Positions 26,358-35,804 of a stretch of DNA of 64,000 bases are shown piece by piece. A program made the position numbers and the translations under genes. The stretch comes from Microscillaceae bacterium. Lineage in GTDB: Bacteria > Bacteroidota > Bacteroidia > Cytophagales > Microscillaceae. A model generated the notes under the pieces. That model was not told the DNA's origin and searched no databases. It saw nothing but the letters and a program-made list of their open reading frames with translations. The stretch covers positions 1-64,000 of the forward strand of contig DMXI01000687.1 in assembly GCA_003483885.1 (NCBI GenBank). Reading direction: 5' to 3'. Each line of letters starts with the position of its first letter. Position 1 is the stretch's first letter.

Positions 26358-27296
26358 ATGGATAAAATTAAAGTTGGAATTATACAGCACAGTTCGGTAC
26401 ACCAAAACTTAAAAGCAAGTGTAGAAAAATTAACCGATTTGCTGGCTCAAGCCGCTCGACAAGACATTCAAATGGTAGTGGTGGGTGAAGGGTGGCTTTC
26501 GGGCTATCCGGTTTGGTTTGATTATATTCCAGAAGCCGCGCTCTGGAACTACCCACCTACCAAAAAACTATATGCTCGTTTTCGCGAGAATAGTGTGGTG
26601 ATTGATGGCCCGGAAATGAAACATATTCGTGCTTTGGCCAAAAAATATGAGATGGTGCTCAGCCTGGGAATGAACGAAAGAGTAGAAAAAGGACTTGGCA
26701 TAGGATCAGTTTATAATAGTTTGGTGCTGATAGATGCTAATGGAGAAATTGTAAACCATCATCGCAAATTGGTGCCTACCTTTACCGAAAAGCTTGTGCA
26801 TGCGCACGGAGATGCTGCTGGACTTAAAGCCGAAAACACCAAGGTAGGCAAAGTAGGTGGGCTGATTTGTTGGGAACATTGGATGCCATTGAACCGTCAG
26901 GCTTTGCATAATGATGCGGAACAAATTCACGTAGCAATGTGGCCCAATGTGCACGAAATGCACCAGGTAGCCAGCCGTCAATATGCTTTTGAAGGTCGCT
27001 GCTTTGTCTTGGCAGCAGGGCAAATGCTGAAAGCGAAGGATTTACCCTCTGAACTTACATTACCTGAAAACTTAGCAGCTAATCCTGAACAGTATGTGCT
27101 CAAAGGAGGTAGCTGTATCATTGCTCCGGATGGTCGATACATTGTAGCCCCAGTATTTGACAAAGAAGATATCATCACCGCAGAAATCAACCTGGAAGAG
27201 ATGTATTACGAAAAAATGACCTTAGATACTTCTGGGCACTATTACCGCCCAGACATCTTTAGTTTTTCGGTCAATCGTAAACGCCACGATTTTTAA
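26358..27296 (+). CDS. nitrilase-branch carbon-nitrogen hydrolase
   Basis: 312 aa. Catalytic triad: Glu44 ('VVGEGWLSGYP'), Lys137 ('NHHRKLVPTF'), Cys171 ('GGLICWEHWMPL'). The 'CWEHxxPL' context is that of true nitrilases (branch 1), which convert nitriles to carboxylic acid and ammonia, rather than omega-amidases. 'AFEGRCFVLAAGQM' and 'GGSCIIAPDGR' support it. Cytosolic, spiral-forming in relatives. Co-directional with the GNAT gene; followed by a shared terminator with the MATE gene. Confidence 0.9.
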   Translation: MDKIKVGIIQHSSVHQNLKASVEKLTDLLAQAARQDIQMVVVGEGWLSGYPVWFDYIPEAALWNYPPTKKLYARFRENSVVIDGPEMKHIRALAKKYEMVLSLGMNERVEKGLGIGSVYNSLVLIDANGEIVNHHRKLVPTFTEKLVHAHGDAAGLKAENTKVGKVGGLICWEHWMPLNRQALHNDAEQIHVAMWPNVHEMHQVASRQYAFEGRCFVLAAGQMLKAKDLPSELTLPENLAANPEQYVLKGGSCIIAPDGRYIVAPVFDKEDIITAEINLEEMYYEKMTLDTSGHYYRPDIFSFSVNRKRHDF

Positions 27297-27311
27297 CGAT
27301 AAGGTTCTAAA

Positions 27312-27345
27312 ACACCAAAGTTCGCCTCAAACTTTGGTGTTTTTG
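27312..27345. terminator. bidirectional terminator
   Basis: ACACCAAAGTT (27312-27322) pairs with AACTTTGGTGT (27330-27340), 11 bp, followed by TTTTT. On the minus strand the hairpin overlaps the stop codon of the MATE gene (ends 27327), so its last codons form the stem. Confidence 0.8.
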
Positions 27346-28706
27346 GCAATAACCGAAGTATTGTAAAATTGGCCCTTCAATAAAAGGGTATAAACACCCA
27401 CTACTGTAAAAGTTAACACCTCGGCCAGGGGTTTTACCAGCCAAATGGCCTGAATAGCCCAACCTAAAATATCGGAGAACAACCACAGAAAAAGAAATAC
27501 CAAGCCTAAACCTCTGGCAATATTCATAACAGAAGTAAGGGTAGCTTTTCGGATAGATTGTAAATAAAGCGACAATACATTGTTGATCCCAATGCCTAAA
27601 AACAAGTAGAAATATAGTTGAATACCTGGATTGGCAATGGCGTAAAAAGCTTGTTCAGCATTTCTGGAAAAGACCAAGAGTAAGTAATGCCCTCCTAAAT
27701 GCCCTAAAATAATGGTAAGTAGCCCCAAACCCAGACTAAAAAACAATCCAAAGCGTAGAAAGGCCAGTACTCGTTGTGGTTTGCCTGCGCCCATATTAAA
27801 AGCCATCAATGGCTGAAGAGCAATGGTAACTCCAGCAAAAAAACGGAAAAATATAAAGCTCAAATAGTTGATGATCCCAAAAGAAGCTACCGCATGTTTG
27901 CCAAACTGTATCATGTATTGATTGATGAGTATAAAACCAACCGCAAATGCTAATTCAGAGGCAAAAGATGGGAAACCAAGTTCAAAAACTCGTTTCCAAC
28001 CAGATAATTTAAAAGAAAGGTGAAAGCCTTTAAAGGTAAGGTTGTTTTTTGATTGATAAATGTAGAAGCCTATGTAGCCTAAAGAAAACATCAACGCAAT
28101 GCCAGTGGCGATAGCGGCTCCTGCTACTCCCCACTTAAGCTCTAAGACAAACCAAACATCGAGAATAATATTGACAATGGCACCTAACATAGTAGCATTT
28201 CGGCTAACTTTAGGCGCTCGATCGTTGTTGGTAAACCCTCCCCAAAGTACTCTTAGTAAAAACACTGGTACCCAAAGTAACGACCAAAAGGCATAGTCAT
28301 AGGTGTATTGATAAATCTTGGCCTGTTCACCACCAGCCAGCAATTTTGTGACCCAAGGCGCTAACCAAGGCGAAGAAAACGCGATGAGTGCTCCCAATGC
28401 AATGGTAATAGTACTGGTAAACTGAAATACTTGCTGGGCTTTGGTTGGATTTTTTGCCCCTATGTATTGAGAAAATAATATCCCTCCACCCACCATGAGC
28501 ATCAGCTCAATGGCAATGAATACAATTAGTACTGGAGCATATAAACCAATGGCTGCCACCCCTTCTTTACCCACCATGGCACCTAAAATGACTCCATCTA
28601 CTATTTGGTGTACAGTTACCGATAACATAGAAACTACCGCCGGAAAATAATAGGCAAAAAATAGCTTACGAATGGGGGCATGTCCCAAATCTTCTGTCTG
28701 AACCAT
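27327..28706 (-). CDS. MATE-family multidrug/sodium antiporter
   Basis: 459 aa with about twelve membrane helices in two similar halves, beginning 'IRKLFFAYYFPAVVSMLSVT' and 'GWKRVFELGFPSFASELAF'. Contains 'LVPGKEGVAAIGLY'-like substrate pocket region ('GKEGVAAIGLY'), 'GAKNPTKAQQVFQF' and 'PLMAFNMGAGKPQRVLAF', the MatE repeats. Length is typical. Exports cationic compounds using Na+ or H+ gradient; substrate unknown. Single gene with own terminator. Confidence 0.93.
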   Translation of the reverse strand: MVQTEDLGHAPIRKLFFAYYFPAVVSMLSVTVHQIVDGVILGAMVGKEGVAAIGLYAPVLIVFIAIELMLMVGGGILFSQYIGAKNPTKAQQVFQFTSTITIALGALIAFSSPWLAPWVTKLLAGGEQAKIYQYTYDYAFWSLLWVPVFLLRVLWGGFTNNDRAPKVSRNATMLGAIVNIILDVWFVLELKWGVAGAAIATGIALMFSLGYIGFYIYQSKNNLTFKGFHLSFKLSGWKRVFELGFPSFASELAFAVGFILINQYMIQFGKHAVASFGIINYLSFIFFRFFAGVTIALQPLMAFNMGAGKPQRVLAFLRFGLFFSLGLGLLTIILGHLGGHYLLLVFSRNAEQAFYAIANPGIQLYFYLFLGIGINNVLSLYLQSIRKATLTSVMNIARGLGLVFLFLWLFSDILGWAIQAIWLVKPLAEVLTFTVVGVYTLLLKGQFYNTSVIAKNTKV

Positions 28707-28860
28707 AAGAATAAAATGATGAAGAGTGTAAGGTTGGAAAAACGGCCTGCAAAGGAAACAAACTATAGGCTGATTGTCAAATGATTTTGCTAATTAAATG
28801 CTAATGTGCTTATTTTGAAGAATTACCCAAAAGAACTGTTTAATACTTTAAATATAATTT

Positions 28861-29397
28861 ATGAAAACAAAGGTGTATTTTGCAATGATGGCCCTGCTTG
28901 TATTGGCGGCCTGTGGCAGTGGAGAGGTGAAAACAGAAAAGATTTCCATTGAAGGAAATCAAAAGAAAATGCAGGCTTTGGCCAAGGAGTTTCCTTCTTT
29001 TAAGAATATCATTATGCTTGAACTGAAAAAAGCGCAAGATAAGATTAACCAAGCCAACAAAATTTCTAACGCCAAAGAAAAAGCGAGTTTGCTTTCAGAA
29101 GCCAATATTATTCTAGAGGCTCCGTTTATCGAGAAATTACCTGCACTAAAAAAAGAATTGGCAGAAGTGCAGGACAAACAGAAGAAAGTACAACGTATGA
29201 CGCTGAATGCCAAGCAAAAGCAGCAGGCAGAAAAAATTATGGAAGAAGCCAATAACATTATCGTGGAGGTAAATGGCATTTTATCTAAAGGAGTAGCCAG
29301 CGCCGAAGAAGCCAATGACTTATTGGTAGAAAAATCGAGTAGTTTGCGTTCTGCTTCTTCAGCCTTGTCACGCTTACTTGGTGGCAACGCTAAATAA
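28861..29397 (+). CDS. coiled-coil lipoprotein
   Basis: 178 aa. 'MKTKVYFAMMALLVLAAC' gives a lipoprotein signal with Cys18. The mature part is almost entirely helical and charged (Lys/Glu/Ala), e.g. 'MLELKKAQDKINQANKI', 'KKELAEVQDKQKKVQR', ending in a Ser-rich tail. No family recognised; predicted periplasmic coiled coil anchored in a membrane. Terminator hairpin follows 23 bp after the stop. Confidence 0.7.
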   Translation: MKTKVYFAMMALLVLAACGSGEVKTEKISIEGNQKKMQALAKEFPSFKNIIMLELKKAQDKINQANKISNAKEKASLLSEANIILEAPFIEKLPALKKELAEVQDKQKKVQRMTLNAKQKQQAEKIMEEANNIIVEVNGILSKGVASAEEANDLLVEKSSSLRSASSALSRLLGGNAK

Positions 29398-29419
29398 GAA
29401 CATTCAATCATTATTTTAT

Positions 29420-29448
29420 AAGCCCGGCTCCTGTGAGTTGGGCTTTTT
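29420..29448 (+). terminator. hairpin terminator
   Basis: AAGCCCGGCTC pairs with GAGTTGGGCTT around CTGT (two G-U pairs in RNA), followed by TTTT. Placed after the coiled-coil lipoprotein gene. Confidence 0.8.
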
Positions 29449-29539
29449 TGTGCTTACAATATTTTTATTTGGCACATCCTAAAATCCAAAAAATCCGTTA
29501 TCTTAGAGTATCAAACCAATGATCAAAAACCAATAAATT

Positions 29540-30946
29540 ATGAGTGGAGAAAAGAGAGCGCCCATTTTTATGATGCAAGAAGACTTAATGTGGCATTTGC
29601 AGGAAATGGAAGAGCAGGCAATGGAAGAAGAACGCTGGCATGCGTCCTTACGCAATGCTCGTTGGCATCGTCGCCGAGAGCAAGACGAATACGAAAGAGA
29701 AAGGCAAGAGCGTAATTCAGCTCATCGGGAGTTGCTGGAAAACCTCAATAGTGGGCTGCACCAGATGGAAGATGAATATTTGAGGCAACAAGAACAGCTT
29801 CAAACTTTGCAGCTAAGAGAAGTCGAGCTTCAGGGCGAAATTAATAACCTAAAAGAACGCACTGAGGAAGAACTTAAGAAACAACGTGATGAATATACCC
29901 GATTAGTTACCCAAAACCGTGAACAAATCAACCAGGTAAAAAACCAAGTAGCCAATATTTTACAGCGCGAAGCAGCCAATCAACAAAGCGCTCAACTGCT
30001 CATCGAGGATTTAGAAAAACTTATTGGTCATACCGAAGCCAATCTCCCCCACGCAAAATTTGCTCCTGGTCAATTAGAAAAAGTACGCCGCCAAGTAGAA
30101 GCCGCCAAAACTCATATAGAAAACGCTCCTCAAACCGCCATTGCCACTGGGCAACAAGCCTACTTTGATTTAGTAGACCTGCGGGAAGAAGTGCTTGAAA
30201 AAGAAGCCGAATTTAATCTATGGCTAGACAATACCTTGGAAGCAATGCGGGCCTTGTTTGAATCTATTGCGCAAAACCGTAATATTACCCTCAAAGTAGA
30301 CGAAGATGAGCTGGCCGAAAAAGAGGTAGATTTTTGGACAAGAGGCGCTTATCAGGCTTTAGAAGATCAAGTAGAAGCCTTGAAAAAAGAACTGGAAGAA
30401 AATCGCAAGACCATTAGTCTGGAACGTATCAAGGAAATTTTGGCTGAGGTAGAAACCTTACAAAAACGCCAAAGAGAATTGTTGAAAGAAGCGGTAGAAC
30501 GGGTGATTTCTTCGCAAGCTCGCGCCGAAATTGGGGATGTAATTGTAGAAACTCTAGAAAAGGAAGGTTTTACGCTGGAAGAAAGTGGTTATGAGCAATC
30601 GGATGAGCGTAATACTTACCTGATTAAAGTAGTAAACCGGGCTGGAACCGAAGTAGTAGCCGCAGTAGTCCCCGATGATGCCACCAATACCAATACGGTT
30701 TCGGTGAATACTTTTGACAAAAACGTTTTGAGCGATCAGGTAACGGGTGAACGGTTTGAAGGCATTCGTAAAGCCTTGGTCGAAGCAGGATTGCAAGTAG
30801 GGCAAACGGTTTGCGAAGATGCGCCCTTGAAAGAGCTTTATGACATTGATGAAATTCTGAAAGAACAAGGAGAGGGCATTCCTAAAAATGTATTAGAAAA
30901 GGCGGAAATGCTGAATGGACAAAGTGCTAAAGAAGCTAGAAGCTAA
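29540..30946 (+). CDS. long coiled-coil protein, partner candidate of the CbbX-trypsin fusion
   Basis: 468 aa, soluble, no signal peptide. Residues ~15-165 are a continuous Glu/Arg/Gln-rich coiled coil ('YERERQERNSAHRELLENL'). A middle helical region (~170-270) contains 'LVDLREEVLEKEAEFNLWLD'; a second coiled coil runs ~275-325. The C-terminal ~110 residues form an alpha/beta domain: 'IGDVIVETLEKEGFTLEESG', 'YLIKVVNRAGTEVVAAVV', 'NTNTVSVNTFDKNVLSDQ', then 'FEGIRKALVEAGLQVGQT'. No family recognised. It is followed after a repeat-filled 633 bp by the AAA+-protease gene on the same strand; a common function is inferred from position only. Confidence 0.6.
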   Translation: MSGEKRAPIFMMQEDLMWHLQEMEEQAMEEERWHASLRNARWHRRREQDEYERERQERNSAHRELLENLNSGLHQMEDEYLRQQEQLQTLQLREVELQGEINNLKERTEEELKKQRDEYTRLVTQNREQINQVKNQVANILQREAANQQSAQLLIEDLEKLIGHTEANLPHAKFAPGQLEKVRRQVEAAKTHIENAPQTAIATGQQAYFDLVDLREEVLEKEAEFNLWLDNTLEAMRALFESIAQNRNITLKVDEDELAEKEVDFWTRGAYQALEDQVEALKKELEENRKTISLERIKEILAEVETLQKRQRELLKEAVERVISSQARAEIGDVIVETLEKEGFTLEESGYEQSDERNTYLIKVVNRAGTEVVAAVVPDDATNTNTVSVNTFDKNVLSDQVTGERFEGIRKALVEAGLQVGQTVCEDAPLKELYDIDEILKEQGEGIPKNVLEKAEMLNGQSAKEARS

Positions 30947-30956
30947 ATGGTTTCAT

Positions 30957-31488
30957 TAAACCAGACATTTATTTTAAACCTGTCACCACCATAGCCGTCA
31001 GATTAAAACACAAATCCCTGGTAAACAGTATTTTATAATACACCAAGTTGCTCTTTCAGATTTGTAGTTCAGTCATCTGACTTTGAATAGTTACAATTCA
31101 CCCGCAGTTTTTGGGTCTTACCGAAGGGAGACCCAAAAAAGCCACTCAATAGCTGGAAGTCGTTTTATCGCAAAATAAGCGTGGTTTCCAAAAGCGGTTT
31201 TATCACCTTTGGTCTCCTTTCAGTAAGACCAAAGGCCCGAAATAATGAAAGATTAAGTGACTACACTAGTTATCTGTTTGGGATTTTTAATCTGGAACGG
31301 CGACTTAACCTGACGGTTATGGTGGGGACACTATAATTTCCTAAAACTCTGGGGCAATCACACCATCGGCCGTGTCCTCACGGTCAACTTTAGCTACAAT
31401 GTTTAGCAGTATGAACTTATTCATAAGAATGCCTCACTTCAGTTTGAGTCATTCTACTAAAACCAGACATTTATTTTGAACCTGTCAC
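30957..31488. repeat. structured repeat element with direct terminal repeats and inverted core
   Basis: A 29-bp sequence occurs at 30958-30986 and 31460-31488 in direct orientation with one mismatch (core CCAGACATTTATTTT). Inside, 30981-31006 and 31305-31330 are inverted copies (23 of 26 matches), and two hairpins, 31108-31139 (11-bp stem) and 31206-31235 (10-bp stem), are inverted copies of each other around GGTCTTAC(C/T)GAA(G/A)GGAGACC. The core 30981-31330 is thus roughly palindromic about 31160. No ORF lies within. A decayed or miniature mobile element is likely; a regulatory RNA ahead of the AAA+-protease gene is the alternative. Confidence 0.6.
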
Positions 31489-31579
31489 TAAAATTTGGGC
31501 ATTGGGTATGATTGTTTTAATTTGTCAGTCATATACCCAATGCTTCTTTGTTTCTAAACGCAAAATCTAAGCTCTCAAA

Positions 31580-34500
31580 ATGTCCATCAAACGAATCACT
31601 TCTAAACTAAGCCTTGATCAAACAGGCACTTTTATTATTGTATACGGACAGGTACTTGCCGAAGAATTTATTGATGAAGATTTAACGCTGTGTGATGTAG
31701 ATCAAATCTTTTGGAAATATCTCAAGCAGCAAGGTTTTGAGCGCATTGTATATTTTGATATTGCTCGTCGTTTGTTTTGCTATGATCAACGTTCGTTTGA
31801 ACTCTGCCGCCCCGAAGGCAGCAATACCTCTTCTGAAGAAGCCACTCAAGAAGCTGCTGCTTCTCCTCAAGAAACACATAAATCAGGCACCAACAATCGA
31901 CCACTAGGTCGCCGAAGTGTATTTCGCCGCAGACAACAAGCTCGTAACCAAGCTACTCCCCGACCTCTTAGTCAGCAATCACCCGATGGTTATTATCAGT
32001 TGCCCATTACCGCCGATACCCTCGCCGTGCAAACCTTGGATGCCCTGATCAAAGAAAAAGACATTAAAACGGCGCTGATCTTTAATCAATTTGAGAAAAC
32101 AGCTTTGTCCAGAATTGCTGGAAATCAACTATTCAATTACTTAACCCATTGGGTAAACCTACCTTCTAGCCTGGGAAACAAATGCTTTTTGATTTTTCAA
32201 AGTGCTACCGAAGAACAATTGTACGAAAGTACTCGAGATTACCCCACCATGCGCAACTTGGTGTCTAATGCCCAAAACAACACTGGACTACACAGCATGC
32301 TGTATATGAGCAATCCGATGAAGGATGAACTGGCACGCCTGCTCCAGAGGGTACGTTTGAGAAATAATTTGCAGGTACATTGGTCAGGGTTAGACAAGAT
32401 GTTGCGTTGGATAGAGGCCGAAAATAAACCTTTGAAACACTGGGCCATCAACTTTAGAAAACTCAAAGAGCTGAGCTATGAACAGGTAAAGTACGAATTG
32501 ATTGCTCACGGCAAAAATGTGGATGAACGTCCTGGCTCAGAGCGTTTAGAGGAACTCATTGGGTTAGAAAATGTAAAAGAGCAAGTAAAGAAACACATTG
32601 CCCTTATTAAAGCCACCCGAAAGAATCCTCAATTGGCCAAAAACCGCCGTTTGCACTTGGTGCTGCAAGGGAATCCAGGTACCGGAAAGACCACAGTGGC
32701 TCGTTTGATTGCGGAAATTTATCGTGATGCAGGGGTACTGGAAAGAGGGCATTTGGTAGAAACCGAGCGTAAAGGGCTGGTAGCTGAGTATGTGGGGCAA
32801 ACTTCTCCTAAAACTGATCGAGTATGTCAAGAAGCATTGGATGGGGTGTTGTTTATAGATGAAGTGTACAACCTCAAACAGCACGAAAACGACACTTTTG
32901 GTCAAGAAGCCATAGATACCTTGATGAAGTTTATGGAAGACGAAAAAGATCGTCTATGTGTAATTATGGCAGGGTATAACAAAGAGATTAGCGAGTTTTT
33001 AGAGTCCAATCCTGGACTACAACGCAGGGTTGGGGTACGGGTAGATTTTGAAGATTATCGCCCTGAAGAACTTAAGAAAATTTTTGACCTCAAGGCCCGC
33101 CAAATGGGGGTAAAAATCGCCGATGAACTGCAAAAAACGTTGACCAATATTTTTGTCAATATTTATGAAAGACGTGATGAAAAGTTTGGCAATGCCAGTG
33201 AAGCCGAAAAACTCTTGCAAGGGCTCATCGAAAACCACATTATTCGCTGCGAAATGAATGGGTTGGATTTTACCCAAGAAGTCATTCAAATTGTTGATAT
33301 CCCCAAGGCTTACGAAGACATGGCCGAGCTAGGGCAAACGGAGGCGAAAATAGATGAAGCTTTGGCCGAGCTTCGTGGAATGATTGGGCTTAAATCGGTC
33401 AAAGAGCTGGTGCAAAGCATTGTCAACCGTATTCGCTACAACCAAAAATTGATTCAAAAAGCCATTATTGACAAAGGTGACCAAATCAGTTTACATTTGG
33501 TATTTACCGGAAACCCTGGTACGGGAAAAACTACCGTAGCCCGAATCATTGGAAAAACCTTTAAAGCATTGGGGGTGGTAAAAAAAGGGCACGTAGTAGA
33601 AGTGCAACGAGCCGATTTGGTGGCAGGTTATGTGGGACAAACCGCTATTAAGACTCGAGAAGTGATCGAGACAGCCTTGGATGGCATTTTATTCATTGAC
33701 GAGGCGTATACCCTTACCCGATCGTCGGGGGGTGGCGATACCACCGATTATGGTCAAGAAGCAGTAAATACTTTATTGGCTATGATGGAAAACCACCGCG
33801 ATCGCCTGGTGGTAATTGCGGCTGGTTATCCTGAAGAAATGAAGCAGTTCATTGAAAGCAATCCTGGGTTGCAATCTCGCTTTACAAACTATTTACAGTT
33901 TGAAGATTATGTGGTGGATGATTTGTGGCTTATTTTCCAAAAAATTGCGCAGGACAAAAAGTATCGGGTGGATTTAGAAGCCGAATCTAAGGTAAAAGAC
34001 TATTTTGAATACTTACGAGCCACCAAGCAAGGCCGCAATTTTGGCAATGGCCGCGAAGCACGTAATCTTTATGCCCAAGCATTGAGTCTGCATGAGCAAC
34101 GTATTTTGCCCAAGATGGATCATTTATCCCACGAAGAGATTTTAACCATCAAAGCTGACGATATTCCAGTACCGCCCGAGGATTTTGTAAAACCTAGTGA
34201 GGTAAAACCGAAAAAACGTGAAAAAGTAAAGATTCCTTTGCCCACTCTAGAGCCCCACGACTTGAAAGCCCCTGAAGGCTTATTGAATTGCTTAGGATTT
34301 ATCGATGTAGCTACTCATTCGGGGCAAGATGGTAGCGGCTCAGGGTTTGTCATTAGTCCAGAAGGGCATATATTGACTTGTCATCATGTGGTAGAAAACG
34401 CTAAGAAAGTTACTTTCCGTTTTGAAGATACCGAACAAACGATTGAAGCGAAGGTAATATTCTCGGATAAAAGAAGTGATTTGGCTTTGATAAAAATTGA

Positions 34501-34912
34501 CCCTAACGACATAGAGGCCCTCAAAGATGAAACCAACGAAGATGAGACTGACCAAGATAAGACAAAGAAAAAGCTTCCTTACTTACCCCTGTCTACCAAA
34601 GATGAGGCACCAGTAATTGGCCACGAAATAGGCTTGTTGGGGTACCCATTGGGGGTTCAATTAGGAACTAAGGCCAGCTATAGCAAAGGGGTTATTAGTA
34701 GCTTTCGCAAACGCGATGATATTAACCTGTTACAAACCGACGTTTCGGCTACTCATGGCTATTCGGGAGGCCCGGTTTTTCGCCTCGATACAGGGCGTAT
34801 CATTGGGGTACTTACTGGCGGAATTGACATTAAAATTGCCGCAGGTATAAACCTTGTAATTGATATTAGAGAAGTATACCAATTTATCGCAATGGAAGTG
34901 GCCAAACCTTAA
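31580..34912 (+). CDS. double CbbX-type AAA+ ATPase fused to trypsin-like protease
   Basis: 1110 aa, cytosolic. Residues 1-~75 and ~145-320: N-terminal domain of unknown type, with a Gln/Arg/Ser-rich linker between. AAA+ 1 (~335-590): 'GNPGTGKTTVA' with Lys370, Walker B 'LFIDEVY' Asp427-Glu428, 'SNPGLQRRVGVRVDF'. AAA+ 2 (~610-870): Lys650, Walker B Asp707-Glu708, 'SNPGLQSRFTNYL'. Both belong to the CbbX/SpoVK/EccA family and look active. Then a charged linker and an HtrA-like S1C protease (~905-1105) with His936, Asp967 and Ser1062 ('GYSGGPVF'), triad intact, no PDZ. Suggests an ATP-driven switch controlling a protease. Its stop overlaps the converging barrel gene by 4 bp. Confidence 0.9.
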   Translation: MSIKRITSKLSLDQTGTFIIVYGQVLAEEFIDEDLTLCDVDQIFWKYLKQQGFERIVYFDIARRLFCYDQRSFELCRPEGSNTSSEEATQEAAASPQETHKSGTNNRPLGRRSVFRRRQQARNQATPRPLSQQSPDGYYQLPITADTLAVQTLDALIKEKDIKTALIFNQFEKTALSRIAGNQLFNYLTHWVNLPSSLGNKCFLIFQSATEEQLYESTRDYPTMRNLVSNAQNNTGLHSMLYMSNPMKDELARLLQRVRLRNNLQVHWSGLDKMLRWIEAENKPLKHWAINFRKLKELSYEQVKYELIAHGKNVDERPGSERLEELIGLENVKEQVKKHIALIKATRKNPQLAKNRRLHLVLQGNPGTGKTTVARLIAEIYRDAGVLERGHLVETERKGLVAEYVGQTSPKTDRVCQEALDGVLFIDEVYNLKQHENDTFGQEAIDTLMKFMEDEKDRLCVIMAGYNKEISEFLESNPGLQRRVGVRVDFEDYRPEELKKIFDLKARQMGVKIADELQKTLTNIFVNIYERRDEKFGNASEAEKLLQGLIENHIIRCEMNGLDFTQEVIQIVDIPKAYEDMAELGQTEAKIDEALAELRGMIGLKSVKELVQSIVNRIRYNQKLIQKAIIDKGDQISLHLVFTGNPGTGKTTVARIIGKTFKALGVVKKGHVVEVQRADLVAGYVGQTAIKTREVIETALDGILFIDEAYTLTRSSGGGDTTDYGQEAVNTLLAMMENHRDRLVVIAAGYPEEMKQFIESNPGLQSRFTNYLQFEDYVVDDLWLIFQKIAQDKKYRVDLEAESKVKDYFEYLRATKQGRNFGNGREARNLYAQALSLHEQRILPKMDHLSHEEILTIKADDIPVPPEDFVKPSEVKPKKREKVKIPLPTLEPHDLKAPEGLLNCLGFIDVATHSGQDGSGSGFVISPEGHILTCHHVVENAKKVTFRFEDTEQTIEAKVIFSDKRSDLALIKIDPNDIEALKDETNEDETDQDKTKKKLPYLPLSTKDEAPVIGHEIGLLGYPLGVQLGTKASYSKGVISSFRKRDDINLLQTDVSATHGYSGGPVFRLDTGRIIGVLTGGIDIKIAAGINLVIDIREVYQFIAMEVAKP

Positions 34913-35646
34913 ATCTTCTTCACCTTATCTAGTTTGCCGATTCTAAAACCAAGGCTTAACATAAAAGCGTGAAAACTTCCACTAGAGGTCAAAAAATACT
35001 CTTCTACGCTGTTTTCACCATTGGTCAGTGTGCTTACGGCAATATCCAAAACATTGGCAAAACCCAAGTTAAAACGGTACCTGCCTCCAATAAAAAAGCG
35101 TTTGCCCAAAAACAAATCAAACCCTACCCCTAACTCTCCCAATACATAAGTTGGTCGGTATTTAAGTTTTTTATTCAAGGTTTCTGTCGTGTTTTTGGCT
35201 GTAGTAAAGGTAAAGGTGTAGCCACCAGAGCTGAAGACAACATTGGCCCCAAGACTCGCAAAAAGATGCAAATGATTATCGAAAACCTGTACCCTGGATT
35301 GCACTCGAAGTGGTACCTGAACTTGCTCTTGGGCAAACTGCACGCTGGTAGAGTCAAACTCTCCTTTTTTGGTCATATTTACTCCTAGCGCGCCTTGGTA
35401 AATACCCGTTTCGATATACCAGGATTGATGCAACTGGCGCGTAAATACAAAAGCTGGAATGGGAGGAACGTCTTGTTTATACTCTACATTTTGCTGAGGG
35501 TTTTTAAAATTAGCCCCATGTAGGCTTACCCCAAACTCATAGGCCAAGTACATCTTTTTTTGGCTGTAGCCTGTACTATACAAGCCCAGCAAAACCAGTA
35601 AACAAATGGATTTTATCAACCCTTTAAATTTTATCATATTGGTCAA
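34909..35646 (-). CDS. outer-membrane beta-barrel (porin-family-like) protein
   Basis: 245 aa. Hydrophobic signal 'SICLLVLLGLYSTGYSQ' (~13-29). Mature region has barrel strands with alternating residues: 'MYLAYEFGVSLHGANF', 'YIETGIYQGALGVNM', 'VQVPLRVQSRVQVFDNHLHL', 'FIGGRYRFNLGFANVLDI', 'FHAFMLSLGFRIG', matching the Bacteroidota OMP_b-brl_2 type. Converges with the AAA+-protease gene, overlapping its last 4 bp. Role unknown. Confidence 0.75.
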   Translation of the reverse strand: MTNMIKFKGLIKSICLLVLLGLYSTGYSQKKMYLAYEFGVSLHGANFKNPQQNVEYKQDVPPIPAFVFTRQLHQSWYIETGIYQGALGVNMTKKGEFDSTSVQFAQEQVQVPLRVQSRVQVFDNHLHLFASLGANVVFSSGGYTFTFTTAKNTTETLNKKLKYRPTYVLGELGVGFDLFLGKRFFIGGRYRFNLGFANVLDIAVSTLTNGENSVEEYFLTSSGSFHAFMLSLGFRIGKLDKVKKI

Positions 35647-35804
35647 GTGTTAATATTGAAGTCACGCTTCTACTTTGCTTTATAAAATCATATCTACTAT
35701 TCATACTCAAAACCAGCTTCTTGGTAAATTCGTTGCGGTTTATCCATCAAAGAGTGATTATTTTTATCCTATACTATTTGATCACCTTAAAAATTTCACT
35801 GACA

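Noticed and set aside
28959..29411. 150-codon minus-strand frame opposite the coiled-coil lipoprotein
   Set aside because: Arises from the Ala/Lys/Glu codon bias of the true plus-strand gene; its Ser/Cys/Phe-rich product is typical of such shadows.
30957..31488. Insertion sequence
   Set aside because: No transposase frame and no inverted terminal repeats at the outer ends; recorded only as a repeat element.
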